Of a stretch of DNA of 64,000 nucleotides, positions 48,190 to 59,030 are shown piece by piece. A program made the translations under genes and the position numbers. Position 1 is the stretch's first letter, and each line of letters begins with the position of its first letter. Source of the DNA: Perognathus longimembris pacificus (Eukaryota > Chordata > Mammalia > Rodentia > Heteromyidae). The DNA lies in contig NC_063173.1 in the NCBI RefSeq assembly GCF_023159225.1, positions 8,284,852-8,348,851 on the forward strand, read 5' to 3'. Under the pieces are notes generated by a model. The model was not told the origin of the DNA, ran no database searches, and was given only the letters and a program-made list of their open reading frames with translations.

Positions 48190-49285
48190 GGAAAGCCTAT
48201 AAGGGAAATGCAAATCAAAACAACATTGAGATTCCATCTCACCCCAGCACAGAGAATTCGAACAATAAATGCTGGAGGGAGGGATATGGGGGGGAAGAAC
48301 CCTATTACACTGTTTGTGAGAATGTCAACTGATACAACCACTCTGGAAGGCAGATTAGAGAGTCCTCAAAAAATTAAACACAGGGCTGGGGATATGGCCT
48401 AGTGGTAGAGTGCTTGCCTCATATACATGAGGTCCTGGGTTCAATTCCCCAGCACCACATATATGGAAAATGCCCAGAAGTGGCGCTGTGGCTCAAGTGG
48501 CAGAGTGCTAGCCTTGAGCAAAAAGAAGCCAGGGATGGTGCTCAGGCCCTGAGTCCAAGGCCCAGGACTGGCAAAAAAAAAAAAAAAAAAATTTAAACAC
48601 AGAACTACTCTATGATCCAGCAACAAAACACCACTCTTGGGCATCTACCCAGAGCATTACAAGTCAGGATACAGTAAATACACTTACACATCAAAGTTCA
48701 TTGCTACACTATTCACAATAACCAGCCAAATGCCTTACTATGGATGAAAGGGTGAAGAAAATGTGGTACATACATACAATGGAATTCTACTCATCCATTT
48801 ACAAAGAATGGATGGACCTAGATGGACCTAGAACAAATCATGTTAAGTGAAGTAAGCCAGGCTCAGAGACAAATGGCACATGTTTTCTCTCATATGTGGA
48901 ATCCAGATCTTAAATACAATCACTTGTGATAACACACACTGGGCTCAATGCCTTTACACTCAAATAAGTTGTTTAAAGCTGAGTGTACTTAGAGGACTCC
49001 ACTGAGGAATTCAATGATCTCTTTATCAAACAAATACTAGGAAGTAGAAACATGTTTTGAGGGGTAAGGGGGCTAGGGCATAAGAATGGAGGAAGGGTGA
49101 ACAAATGTAGTCATTTATATTCAATGTACTTACATAAAACATGGACTAACTTGAAGGGCTGGGATGCGAGAGAGAAAAATGGGGAACAACAAAAGAAGGA
49201 ATGACACTAACCAAGAAACACTGACTTAAAGTATTGTAACCCCTTTGTATAATTACTTAATAAAAAAATAAAAAAATAAAAATAA
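48190..49285 (+). mobile_element. Younger L1 3' end, split by a SINE
   Basis: Contains GCAAATCAAAACAACATTGA and GAGATTCCATCTCACCCCAG of L1 ORF2. After the inserted SINE follow GTACATACATACAATGGAAT and a 3' UTR ending in an AATAAAAAAATAA tail. It is better preserved than the other L1 pieces, with a tandem GATGGACCTA duplication at 48811-48830. Confidence 0.75.
48384..48590 (+). repeat. IDL-Geo SINE nested in L1
   Basis: TTAAACACAG occurs on both sides, so the L1 was already in place when this copy inserted. Confidence 0.92.
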
Positions 49286-49321
49286 CTATTTACAACTATG
49301 AAAAAAACATAACACCTGAGA

Positions 49322-49540
49322 GCCTGACAGGTACCAGTGGCTCCTACCTATAGCCCTAGCTACTCAAGAGGCTGAGATCTGGAGGACTGATGTTCAAAGC
49401 TTTCCCCAGAGATTTCATCTCCAAAATAACCAGCAAAAAGTTGGGCTGGAGGCACTGATCAAGTGGCAGAGTACCAAAGAGCAAGCATATCAAGAAATCA
49501 TGAGGCACTAAGTTCACAACTTGGTACCAACAACAACAAT
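49322..49540 (+). repeat. B1-like/Geo dimeric SINE
   Basis: Good head (CTACTCAAGAGGCTGAGATC), eroded Geo. Confidence 0.65.
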
Positions 49541-49737
49541 TTGAAGGCCCCCCAAAAAAGCTGTTTGTTACATGATTTTTCTGTATTTACTGTAGGAATT
49601 GAAAATGAGAAATTAATTTATTTATGTTAAAACAATTAACTGTTCCATAAAAAATTACTTTCTGAAAATACAAGAGTGGTATAATTTTACATTTCTTGCA
49701 AACTCCACTAACTGGCTTAATAAAAAACTGTTCAAGG

Positions 49738-49924
49738 GGCTGGGACTGTGCTTAGTGGTAGAGTGCTTGCCTAGTGCTTGCCTATGCATGAAGCCCTGGG
49801 TTTGATTCCTCAATACCACAAACACAGATAAAGCCAGAAGTGGCGCTGTGGCTCAAGGGGTAGAGTATTAGCCTTGAGCACAGAAAGGCTCAGGGACTGA
49901 GTTCAAGCCCCAGGACCAGCCAAT
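49738..49924 (+). repeat. IDL-Geo SINE with internal 12-bp duplication
   Basis: GTGCTTGCCTA is repeated in tandem inside the ID head. The Geo part lacks about ten bases near its end. Confidence 0.85.
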
Positions 49925-50111
49925 ACATTCGATCTGTTCCAGTTCCAGGATCACATATCACATAGGTGCTGGAAATCTCCAATGTGGAATGATAAAAACA
50001 AAAACGGAAAAGGCAAATTATATCTTAGTTCAAATACAATTTTGACCTCACAAACTTGCTGCAAGTCTTGCGACTCCTTGGAATCCCTGGATTGTACTTG
50101 AAGAACCGATG

Positions 50112-50370
50112 AGAGGTTTGGTCCAGTGGCTTACTATAGTCCCAGCTACTCTGGAGTTAGAGACCCAGAGGATAGCATGAGGTTGGCCCTGGGCAAAACT
50201 TGAGACTCTTCTTGTAGAAGCGCCAAGCACAAGATCCTGAATTCAAACCCCAACACTTCTTGTAATCCCAACATTCAGGACACTAAGGTATCAATTTTAG
50301 GCTAGCCTGGGCTATGCAACAAGTTCTAGGCCAGCCTGGGCTACATTAAGAACCTGTCTCAAAGAAACAA
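50112..50370 (+). repeat. Degenerate SINE followed by B1
   Basis: 50112-50258 is a deleted B1-like/Geo unit; 50265-50360 is a B1 with two copies of AGGCTAGCCTGGGCTA-like sequence. Confidence 0.55.
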
Positions 50371-50658
50371 AACGCTGTTGAAGAAGTAAAGGCAATACAA
50401 TGGAGCAAAGAAAAGTCCTCTATCTTTGGTACTGAACAAGTGAACATACACATTAAAAAAAAAACAAACCTCTGTATAGACCTTATACCTTTCACAAAAC
50501 TTAAGATAGATCACAAAACTAAATGCAAAATACAAAACAATAAAGCTTCTGGAAGGCAACATAGGAGAAAATCTAGATGACCTTGCGTTTGGTCATTACT
50601 TTTAGACACAACACTGAAGGCATAATCCATGAAAGTGATAAACTACTTTTCACTGTAG

Positions 50659-50858
50659 TTTTTTTTTTTTTTTGGGGGGGGGCCAGTCCCTGGGGCCTGA
50701 GCACTGTCCCTGGCTTCTTTTTGCTCAAGGCTAGCACTCTACCTCTTGAGCTACAGTGCTACCTCCGGCTTTTTCCATGTATAGGGTGCTGAGGAATTGA
50801 ACCCAGGGTTTCATGCATGCTAGACAAGCACTCTACCGCTAAGCCACATTCCTAGCCC
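50659..50858 (-). repeat. IDL-Geo SINE in L1
   Basis: Reversed dimer with T and G runs at its tail. A deletion removes part of the Geo end. Confidence 0.85.
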
Positions 50859-51301
50859 CTGAAGTTAAGAAATTTCTGCTCTGTAAAAGACACTGTTAAG
50901 AGAACAAAAAGACAAACAACAGACTAGGAGAAAATATTTGCAAAAGCTATGTCTGATGAGGGACACTTATCCAAAATATAGGTACAACTCTTAAAATGCA
51001 ACAACAAAAATGATTCTGACCACTAGAAAGGTTCAAAGGCCTTAACAAAAACCTCATTAAAGATAACTAGATAACAAGTAAGCACTGGAAAGAGCTCCAC
51101 ATCTTTTCATCCCATCACCAAGATAATGCAAACCAAGACCAAAATAACAGATACCAGTAAAACACCTCTATGAGAATGGCCAAAATCCAAAAATGACAAT
51201 GCTGAAAGCTGGTGAGCCCTAGTTTGTGATGGGAATAAAATAATCATGCAGTAGCAGTGACAATGGAAGACAGTGTCCTGTAAAATCAAACATATTCTTG
51301 A

Positions 51302-51526
51302 GGGCTGGGAATATGGCCTAGTGGTAAAGTACCCGCCTTATATACGTGAAGCCCTGGGTTTGATTCCTCAGCACCACATATATAGAAAAAAAGCCGGAAG
51401 TGGCGTTGTGGCTCAAGCGGTAGAGTGCTCGCCTTGAGGAAAAAAAAAAAAAAAAAAGAAAGAAGCCAGGGACAGTACTCAGGCCCAGAGTTCAAGCCCC
51501 AGGACTGGCATGAAACAAAACAAAAC
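51302..51526 (+). repeat. IDL-Geo SINE in L1 with target-site duplication
   Basis: AAACATATTCTT is repeated at 51288-51299 and 51527-51538. An extra A-rich insert lies in the Geo half. Confidence 0.9.
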
Positions 51527-52011
51527 AAACATATTCTTATAACACAAAAACCCATGTTGACAACAGCTTAACTTTTAACTGCCAAAACTAGGAAGCAACC
51601 AAAATGTCCTTTAGCAAGTAAATGGACAGATAAACTATGGTTCATCTAGTCAAAAGACTATTATCAGTGCCAAAAAGAAATGAGCGATTATGTCATGAAG
51701 TCATAGAGAAATCTTAACTCTCTATTGTATTACTAAGTTAAGAATCCAACCTGGAAAGGTCAAAACTATGAAGATAATAAAAAAGAGCAGTGGTTTCCAG
51801 GGGTCTGGGGAAGTACTGAGAATTTTTAGGACAATTAAATTATTAATATAATACTGTAATAGATATATGTCATACATTTGCCTACACCCATGGAATGTAC
51901 AATACTTCAAGAGTGAATCCTAATGTGACCTATGGCCTCGGGGTGGTAATGATATGTCAATACAGGTCATCAGTTACATAACTGGTGTAAAAAGTCACAT
52001 GGAGAAAACAG

Positions 52012-52140
52012 TACAGACTACAAGACCTGGGTTCAAATCTTCACTCACTTTTTCCTAGATGCATGACCTTGGGAGAGCAGAGTCTCCATCACTCAGCAGT
52101 TAAGAAGAATGAACTAGTTAATTAAGTATTCTGTATGTAA
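52012..52140 (+). repeat. MIR SINE
   Basis: Contains CTGGGTTCAAATCTTCACTC and GCATGACCTTGGGAGAG, the MIR core. Confidence 0.65.
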
Positions 52141-52231
52141 ACATACAAAAGCATAAATTGCCAAAAACTAAAATTAACCTAGGCATAACCATAAAGAACA
52201 TGTACACTGTTACCTACAAATGTAATTTGAG

Positions 52232-52434
52232 GGGGCTGGGGATATGGCCTAGTGGCAAGAGCACTTGCCTCATATACATGAAGCCCTGGGTTCAATTCCT
52301 CAGCACCACATATACAGAAAATGGCCAGAAGTGGCGCTGTGGCTCAAGTGGCAGAGTGCTAGCCTTGAGCAAAAAGAAGCCAGGGACAGTGCTCAGGCCC
52401 CGAGTCCAAGTCCAGGACTGGCCAAAAGAAAAAA
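52232..52434 (+). repeat. IDL-Geo SINE with target-site duplication
   Basis: Perfect 14-bp repeat AAATGTAATTTGAG at 52218-52231 and 52435-52448. Confidence 0.93.
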
Positions 52435-52518
52435 AAATGTAATTTGAGAAATCCTTAACAATTGGTCAAAACTCTGAACTTCCTGGCTTAGATTCTTTTA
52501 AACTGGGCATTGTTGGTT

Positions 52519-52740
52519 GGGGGGGGGGGGGGGGCGGCTGGTAATGTGGCCTAGTGGTAGAGTGCTTGCCTTGCATATGAAGCACTCAACTGGGTTTGAT
52601 TCCTCAGCATCACATAAAACAGAAAAAGCCAGAAGTGGCGCTGTGGCTCAAGTGGTAGAGTACTAGCCTTGAGCAAAAAGCCAGGGACAGTGCTCAGGCC
52701 CTGAGTTCAAGCCTCCGGAATAGCAAAGGGGGGGAGGGGG
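52519..52740 (+). repeat. IDL-Geo SINE after a G run
   Basis: A 16-base G run (52519-52534) precedes a dimer with an 8-bp insertion in its ID head. A second G-rich stretch follows. Confidence 0.85.
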
Positions 52741-52863
52741 CGTGGTGCGGGAGAAGGAAAGCTAAGATATGAAAGGTCAACCCCAGTAAAAATGTTCTCT
52801 AGACTCCATCTCCAAAACTAACAAGCAAAAAGCAGGGCTGGAGAAAGGATTTCAAAACTCACT

Positions 52864-52865
<2 letters not shown>

Positions 52866-52907
<42 letters not shown>
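52866..52907 (+). repeat. (CA)n microsatellite
   Basis: About 20 uninterrupted CA units. Confidence 0.9.
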
Positions 52908-53388
52908 TCCCTTTTAAAATGAGTATCAGACAAATCTAACTGTGCAGAACTTTCCATAACAAAAGACAATATACAAAATGAACATACAAAATTCTAGAAG
53001 GTCAAATCCCAAACTGAATTCTCTAGAGAAATGTATAAGCAGTTCCACTAAGGACAGGGAGACAGAATACAAAGTAACGGAAATGCCAGTTTAGCCACCA
53101 AACTTTGAAAGCTTACAAAGCTTAACCAACAAGCTTTTACATTTATTTTTCTTACTTCTTTGATTCTTTAAACCCTTTGGAAACAGAGAAGTAAACAAAG
53201 GTGATTGTCTATACATTATGAGGTACTTTCACATACCTTTTCCCCATGAGTATAAAGTCCCAGACTCACCTCAAATTCGCGTTCTGAGTGCTTGGAATAC
53301 AAACAGATGTGTACCACTATGCCATATTTAATGTGGCTTTCACATTAAATTTTCTAAATGATGACAGAGGTCAAAAATAAACCATTTC

Positions 53389-53585
53389 GCTGGGAGCTAG
53401 TGGCTCAAGGCCTGTAATCCTAGCTACTCAGGAGATTGAGATCTGAGGGTCACAGTTCAAAGCCAGCCCAGGCAGGAAAGCCCATGAGACTCCAAAAAGC
53501 TGGAAGTAGAGCTGTGGCTCAAGCGGTAAGAGCATCTTGGGTAAAAAAAACTCACAGAGTCCAAGCCCCAGGGTTGGCACCAAAA
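53389..53585 (+). repeat. B1-like/Geo dimeric SINE
   Basis: Well preserved head; short deletion between the halves. Reversed partner at 53660. Confidence 0.8.
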
Positions 53586-53659
53586 ATGTGTATACTTAAA
53601 TTATTTTATTTAAATTAACACAATTCTGGTGATTAGATTTTTATTTTATTTTATTTTAG

Positions 53660-53878
53660 GTTGTGGGGCTTGAACTCTGGGCCAGAGGGCTGTCCCTGAG
53701 TTCTTCAGCTCAAGGCCGGTGCTGTATCACTTGAGTCACAGCACCACTGCCAGTTTTCTGGTGGTTAACTGGAGATAAGAGTCTCACAGACTTTCCTGCC
53801 CGGACTGGCTTTGAACCACGACCCTCAGATCTCAACCTCCTGAGTAGGATTATAGGCCTGAGCCACTGGCGGCAGTGT
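53660..53878 (-). repeat. B1-like/Geo dimeric SINE, reversed
   Basis: Forms an inverted pair with the preceding SINE, 75 bp apart. Confidence 0.82.
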
Positions 53879-55831
53879 GATTAGATTTTTTTCAAACAAT
53901 GAGTGTAGTTTCAGAACAGCCAAGTATTTCAAACAAATGCTTTGAGAATCATATGAAAGAAACTACTCAAGTTAAATACAGTACTATACTTCTGCACTCT
54001 AGACTCAAACCACTTAGAAATTATCTATATATGACATATTATTAACATAAAAAGCATAAGGGCTCAACATATGATATTAAGCATTTCCTAAAATAAGCAC
54101 ACCAGTGTTGTGTAATTACTTTACCAAGATGTTTTACAATTCATCTTAACTACAAATACAACAGCTACAGAAATGTCTGTCAGTTCTAGGTAAAGTTTTT
54201 CTTACAGTACAAACTAAACTACAGTTGGCTCTCTGTTTCCATGGGATTCCACATCCTGGAATTCACCCAATCTCAGGTCAAAAATAATTTTTGGAAAGAA
54301 AACATGTGTCTGTACTGGACTTTCCTCTTGTCATTCCCTAAACAATACAACTATTTACATGCATTTACCCTGTATCAGATGTAAGCAATCTAGAGATGAT
54401 ATCAAGCATACAGGAGAAAGTACACAGTTTGTATGCAAACACTAAGTGTGGCACTTTATTTAAGGAACAGAGCAGCTATGGACTTAGCTATTTGGAGGTG
54501 GGGGTATTTTGTGCCAAACTAAAATCCTCCCAATACAAGGACTGCTACTCTTCTTGATTATGAATGATATTAGGGGCCTGAAACTGAACATAATCATGAT
54601 TGTTCTTATGCAGCTTTCAAGTTTAATGACTCTTTTCGTGCCACTAAGGATAATAGTTAACACTTTTATCCCTAACAACTAGAAGCACAGAAAAAAGACC
54701 TTTCTTCCACAAGCATTTAATGTCGTATGAATTAAGCTATAATTCATGGATTATAGTCACTTCCTAATATGGAAAGTTCTTGGCAAGTACACAAAACCCA
54801 CCTCCACAGTCGTAAGGGCTTACAAGGAAAATAACAGTCTTCAGCATGTTTTGTAAAATGCTGCCATTAAAAATAAATAAATAAAATTGTTTCTACTCAG
54901 TCTGAAGCAGTAGGCATTAGTTGTTGGAAACATGAATCTTTCACTATTAAAAAAGTTCCCAAGTGAGAAAAATACTACTTAAATGATACAGTTCTGCTTT
55001 AAAGCCTTTAATTCATAATGACAACAAGAACTGTTTGTGGAAGTCTTTTCCAATCTCTCAAAGCATGTGCAAACATGAGAAAGGAAAGGTTTGTAAACCG
55101 TTTTTATTGGTAAGACTGACTTACATTTGTTTGTTAGTGACAGTTTCAAGGGCATTTGAAACAGCAAAAGGGAAAATAGTATCACTGTTTTAGGATCTCA
55201 TTGCAAAGAAATGGAGGCACTTTATTTACATAGTATTTTAAAATATTACCAGGTGATTCCAGCTCTACAAACAAGGAAAGCTGTAAACATGGCAGCAGTA
55301 GAAAAAAAAGAACTAAATATGAGATTATACCTAAACCCAGGGACCATGTGCAGTAGTGGCTATTACAAGAGAAAAGGCCATTAGCATAAATAAAAACTCT
55401 CCTAAGTTGACATGCTAAATTGAAACCCTTATGTACAACTACTTAAATTTTTAATAGAAAACAATGATAAAAACCACAAGCAAATAAATGTTCTCTAACC
55501 AACCTATCTGCTATGGTGTCTAGTAGTGTGTCTAAAACAACAAAAAAAAATCACACAGCTACATCTAAAGTAAAATATGCCTTTATAGACTTTTAGGAGG
55601 TAGTTACAAACATTTTTGAGTACAGGAAGAGTAAAATAGTTCCCTAATCACAAGTTATTTCTTCTTCCCCCTCCACACGAATAAGCAAAACTAAACTAAC
55701 AAAACAAAAACCAGAATTAACACAATGTTAGCACAAACCAAGATTTGATCAAGAAAAATCAAGTAGTTTTCTGAAGGGATGTAAATAAGTAGGTACGTCT
55801 ATGTGGGATATTAGATAAAAGAATTACTTAT

Positions 55832-56030
55832 GGGGCGAGGAAGGTGGCTTAGTGGTAGCCTGTTTGCCTAGCATGCATGAAGCCCCGGGTTCATTCCTCA
55901 GTACCAAATACATAGAAAAGGCCGGAAGTGGCACTGTGGCTCAAGTGGAAGAGGGCTAGCCTTCAGCAAATGCAGCTCAGGGACAGTGCCCAGGTCCTGA
56001 GTTCAAGGCCCAGGACTGGCAAAAAAAAAA
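55832..56030 (+). repeat. IDL-Geo SINE
   Basis: Full dimer with GGGGCGAGG start instead of GGGCTGGG. Confidence 0.88.
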
Positions 56031-56147
56031 GATTTGCAACATAGTCGAGATGCAGTTAAAAGAATGTTCTGTTCATAAGTGTCACCCTATAAATATATTT
56101 TCTATCTAAACAAGCTAAAACTAATCATTAAAAAGCACCTTCCTGGT

Positions 56148-56355
56148 GGCTGGGAATATGGCCTAGTGGTATAGAGTGCTTGCCTCCTATACATGAAGTC
56201 CTGGGTGCGATTTCTCAACACCACATATATAGAAAAAGCCAGAAGGGGCGCTGTGGCTCAAGTGGTGGGGTGCTAGCCTTGAGCAAAAAAGAAGCTAGGG
56301 ACAGTGCTCAGGCCCTGAGTTCAAACCCCAGGAATGGCAAAAAAAAAAAAAAAAG
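56148..56355 (+). repeat. IDL-Geo SINE with near-perfect duplication
   Basis: AAAAGCACCTTCCTGG precedes it and AAAAGCACCTTGCTGG follows it (one mismatch). Confidence 0.9.
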
Positions 56356-57855
56356 CACCTTGCTGGAGTGTCAGAAGCACACAAACAGTAATGACTTTCA
56401 TAAGCCCTTTCCACAGAGAAGAAACAAATTACAAAGAATAATGGGCTTGTCTGCAGCAGTATTTGTTCTTATGGAACTTCATGAGCAAAGTATCTTGGAA
56501 GAAGAATATGCATTTGGTACTTTTTTTTTCAAGTATAAACCCCACAGCCAAAGCCCAAATGAAAAATCAGAACAGAATTCCTGTCTGTGAATTCCCTTTA
56601 AGGACATGCTCACTCTTGCTTCACAAGGTAAAGCAAACTAATTTTCATGTATGATGAAAGTCAGCCGGGCTAGCTAATGTGCCTTGTAGCCATTTAAAAA
56701 GAGAACTAACCACGGTGACTATTTTTTTTCCTTTAGTTTCAGGTCGGAGCTCCTTTGACTCAGGGCTAGGTGATCAGCTGAGCTTTGTACCCTGAGGTGA
56801 AGGAGTGTAAAGAAAAAGGAGGTGGTGGCTTACAGGTGGCTTTGCGGGTTTTGGGGAAAAAAAATATGAGGGGAGTTCGTTCTGTTAACTGTAGCAAGTT
56901 AGTGAATGGAGTAAGAATACATCAGGAAAACTCCCATTTCCCCCAAAAGTTGGTCGGCTTAAACGAAAGGATAGCCAAACAAGTCCCCAACGTTCTTCTG
57001 CCAATGTAATTTAACTGGATGATTGGTACTGTACTAAATCCATCTCGAATCCCAACCGTCTAGGTTTCGCCCTCAAGCTTCCAAGTTCAAACGGCCAGGG
57101 CAACTGACTCAAACTAGCAGGATCCGCTAAGTCCTTCTTCCCCGATCCTCCTATGAATTCCTCCGAAAACAGGGAGGGGGGCTGACACTCACAACTCACC
57201 CCCCAACACCTCCCCTCCAAAAAAAAAGGCCAGGACACCGGGTTAAATGCCAACGGAGAGAAACAAAAACGCTAACTTGCCCATCCCAGCCCCACACCGA
57301 GTCCGAGTGCTCCTGCGGCTCCCCAAGGTGGTGGGGGAGGGGAGGGAAAACCGGATAACGGGGATAAAACTGGGAAGAACGTGGGGCGAAGGAACTTGGC
57401 TGAAGGCGCTGGGGGGCGGGAGGGGGGGGGAGGGAGGTAAGTGAAGGAAGAAAGAACCGAGAGGGGAGGACGGTGATGGGAAGGAAACCGGAGCACCGAA
57501 GAGGAGGAGAGGAAGTGGGGACGACTTGAAGGGCCTGCGGCCTAAGAGGGATCTGGGTGCAAGCGAGGAAAACTGGACGTCTACGGAACCCCGAAAAAGG
57601 CTAAAGGGAAGACAATGGGGCGGCGAGTCCCAGAGGAGCGGGGCCCGGGACGGACGGACGGCGGGGCAGCGGGGGGGGGGGCGGAGGCTGCAGCAGCCCA
57701 GGGCTGTGGGGAGCGGGGGGGTCCCCCGCGGCCGCCCGGAGACCGGGGTTTGGGGGGTAGGGGGGGGGGGACCGAGGCCGTGAAGGCGGGTGCGAGGGAG
57801 GCCTCGCCCGGCCGCGGGGAGGCGGGGAGCGGCGGGCGCCGCGGGCCGCACTCAC

Positions 57856-57985
57856 AGTCCAGGTGCTTCTTCTTGGGCCCCATGATCTCGTGGGTCGTGG
57901 CCTTGCATACTGTCTTGGACACGGCGGAGCCGGTGACACTGTGCTGGGCGGCGGTGATCCGGTCCGTCAGGCTCTGGCCCGACAT
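57856..57985 (-). CDS. PICALM: PICALM exon 1, coding part (residues 1-43)
   Basis: The exon starts [16 protein letters not shown] and ends at KKKHLD plus one base of Tyr44; donor GTGAGT follows. It holds the amphipathic N-terminal helix (about residues 5-18), which inserts into the membrane. It also holds the PI(4,5)P2 pocket signature of ANTH proteins, with Lys28, Lys38, Lys40 and His41 all intact. The start is well supported: no other ATG occurs on this strand between it and about 58420, and the in-frame stop upstream is at 58282-58280. The ATG has a G at -3 and a T at +4, an adequate context. The exon lies in a CpG island, as expected for a broadly expressed gene. Confidence 0.97.
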
Positions 57986-58350
57986 CGCTGCGGCGGCTCC
58001 TCCGCCCCGCGTCCGCTCGGCAGCCGCCGGGGACCGGGACCCCAAGCGCCGGAGAGCCCCCGCCCCCCCTCCCCCGCGGGGCACCCCGACCCCACCGGCC
58101 TCCCCGCCCGCCCGCCCGCCCGCCCGCCGCCGGCCTGGGGCGGGGTCAGGGCCGCGCGCCGCCGCCGCTCGGTCCCGGAGCACCGGCCCGCGTCTCACGC
58201 CGCCACCCCCTCCCCGCCGACACGGGGTCCGACCCGTCGCCGGGCACGGCCAGGCTCCCCGCCCCCCCCCCGCCGCAGCTCAGCCCACCCCGCCTCCGGT
58301 CAGCTGGAGCCGGGCAGGGGAAAGAGGCACGGGAAGCCGCAGGAAAATGG
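57986..58350 (-). other. PICALM: PICALM 5' leader (extent estimated)
   Basis: The leader is very GC-rich and has no ATG on the minus strand from the start codon to at least 58420, so scanning should reach the annotated start. The reading frame of the protein stays open to a stop at 58282-58280 but has only non-ATG codons there. The leader includes a run of GGGC units. The upstream limit is an estimate from the promoter motifs near 58344-58401. Confidence 0.6.
58102..58128 (-). promoter_or_regulatory. Potential G-quadruplex in the 5' leader
   Basis: The plus strand has six CCCG units in a row, so the transcript would carry GGGC repeats with more than four G3 runs and one-base loops. It would sit about 120-145 nt before the start codon. 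Such structures in leaders often slow scanning; function here is inferred. Confidence 0.5.
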
Positions 58351-58354
58351 CGGC
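58344..58354 (+). promoter_or_regulatory. YY1-type element AAAATGGCGGC
   Basis: Matches the AANATGGCGGC consensus of YY1, which in many TATA-less mammalian promoters lies just downstream of the start site. It is oriented opposite to PICALM. It helped set the estimated start of transcription. Confidence 0.5.
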
Positions 58355-58391
58355 GCCAGGCTCCTCCTCGGAGCTTTCCGGGCAGCCTCGG

Positions 58392-58401
58392 GTCACGTGA
58401 C
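58392..58401. promoter_or_regulatory. CLEAR-type palindrome GTCACGTGAC, proximal
   Basis: A perfect 10-bp palindrome with the CACGTG E-box core and the GTC/GAC flanks preferred by TFEB/TFE3/MITF; USF also binds this core. It lies 407 bp upstream of the start codon. Binding is inferred. Confidence 0.55.
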
Positions 58402-58582
58402 TCGGGCGCCGCCCCCTTCTCCCTGCTCCCGCCCCTTTTTCCCTCCGCTGGGCTCGGCGTGGGGTGGGGCGGGAGGCGGGGGGGGGGGGGGGAAGAGCGG
58501 GGCGGCGCCCGCGTCTCACGCGGAGGAACCCGCGGGGCGGGCGCAACAGGAGGCCCGCCCGGGGGCCGTGCGCGCCCGCCGC

Positions 58583-58592
58583 GTCACGTGAC
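58583..58592. promoter_or_regulatory. CLEAR-type palindrome GTCACGTGAC, distal
   Basis: An exact second copy of the palindrome, 191 bp further upstream and still inside the CpG island. Two identical ten-base sites in one promoter make chance less likely than for a single E-box. Confidence 0.55.
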
Positions 58593-59030
58593 CCCGCTGC
58601 CAACAGGTCGCCTGGGGCTGGCGGGGGTCACAGAGGGGGGAGGAGGGAGGCGGGGCGGGACGGGGCGGGGCCCGGCGGCGGGGCGGGCGCGGCGGCGGGC
58701 CTCGCGTCCCCTGCCCTTCCCCCCCCCCCTTCCCGCTCCCTCCGGCTCCTCCGAGCGTCAGCCGACGGCGGGACCGCGGAGGTGCGGCTGCCGGGCGGCC
58801 GGGCGGGCGGCGTCGGGGCCCGCTCCCGGGGCTCCCCTCGCGGAGCCCGGCTCCGGCTCCGGCTCCGCCGCCTCTTCTCTCAGCCGACCCGCGGGCCTGT
58901 CTGCTCCTCGCCGTGTTTGCCCCAGAGGGGTTTTTGGGGGTTCCCCTTCCCCACTGTTTTCCTTGACGGGCTCGGCAATGTCGCCTGGCTTTGTTTATCT
59001 CTACCGTGCAAACTCGACGCGCTCCGCGTG

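Larger units (their letters stand above)
50372..51998 (+). mobile_element. Old L1 fragment with two nested SINEs
   Basis: Collinear with L1 ORF2 C-terminus and 3' UTR: ACATAGGAGAAAATCTAGAT, GAGAAAATATTTGCAAAAGC, AGAATGGCCAAAATCC. Interrupted by SINEs at 50659-50858 and 51302-51526. Antisense to PICALM and non-coding. Confidence 0.75.
32234..57855 (-). other. PICALM: PICALM intron 1
   Basis: The 25.6-kb first intron. It holds most of the SINEs in the window, an L2 (35770-36140), three plus-strand L1 fragments, a MIR (52012-52140) and several CA repeats. No other gene was found. Unrecognised stretches include 32885-34095, 34740-35765, 36145-36990, 45620-45930, 47045-47935 and 53885-55830. From 57250 on it is the downstream half of the CpG island, with long G runs (57667-57679 and 57752-57769). 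Confidence 0.85.
1..58350 (-). other. PICALM: PICALM gene, 5' part (exons 1-13 and introns)
   Basis: This is the span of PICALM in the window, transcribed right to left. The protein is an endocytic adaptor at the plasma membrane. It binds PI(4,5)P2, clathrin, AP2 and the R-SNAREs VAMP2/3/8, and helps set the size of clathrin-coated vesicles. Thirteen exons translate into residues 1-469 of the known mammalian protein. Every internal boundary is GT-AG and the phases join without error. Intron sizes run from 256 bp (intron 10) to 25.6 kb (intron 1). The right end given here is an estimate, because the transcription start cannot be read from sequence. The left end is cut by the window inside intron 13; the remaining tail exons are missing. 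Confidence 0.97.

Noticed and set aside
21202..52447. Recurring small protein starting near IHEALGSIPQHHIYRKWPEV in several places
   Set aside because: It is the plus-strand frame through IDL-Geo SINE copies. Recurrence reflects repeat ancestry, and many copies break the frame. The reversed frame (KASTLPLEPQRHFW type) has the same cause.
57986..58198. 71-residue N-terminal extension of PICALM
   Set aside because: The apparent start at 58198 is a GTG, not an ATG, and there is no in-frame ATG before the stop at 58280. The known protein starts at the exon 1 ATG.
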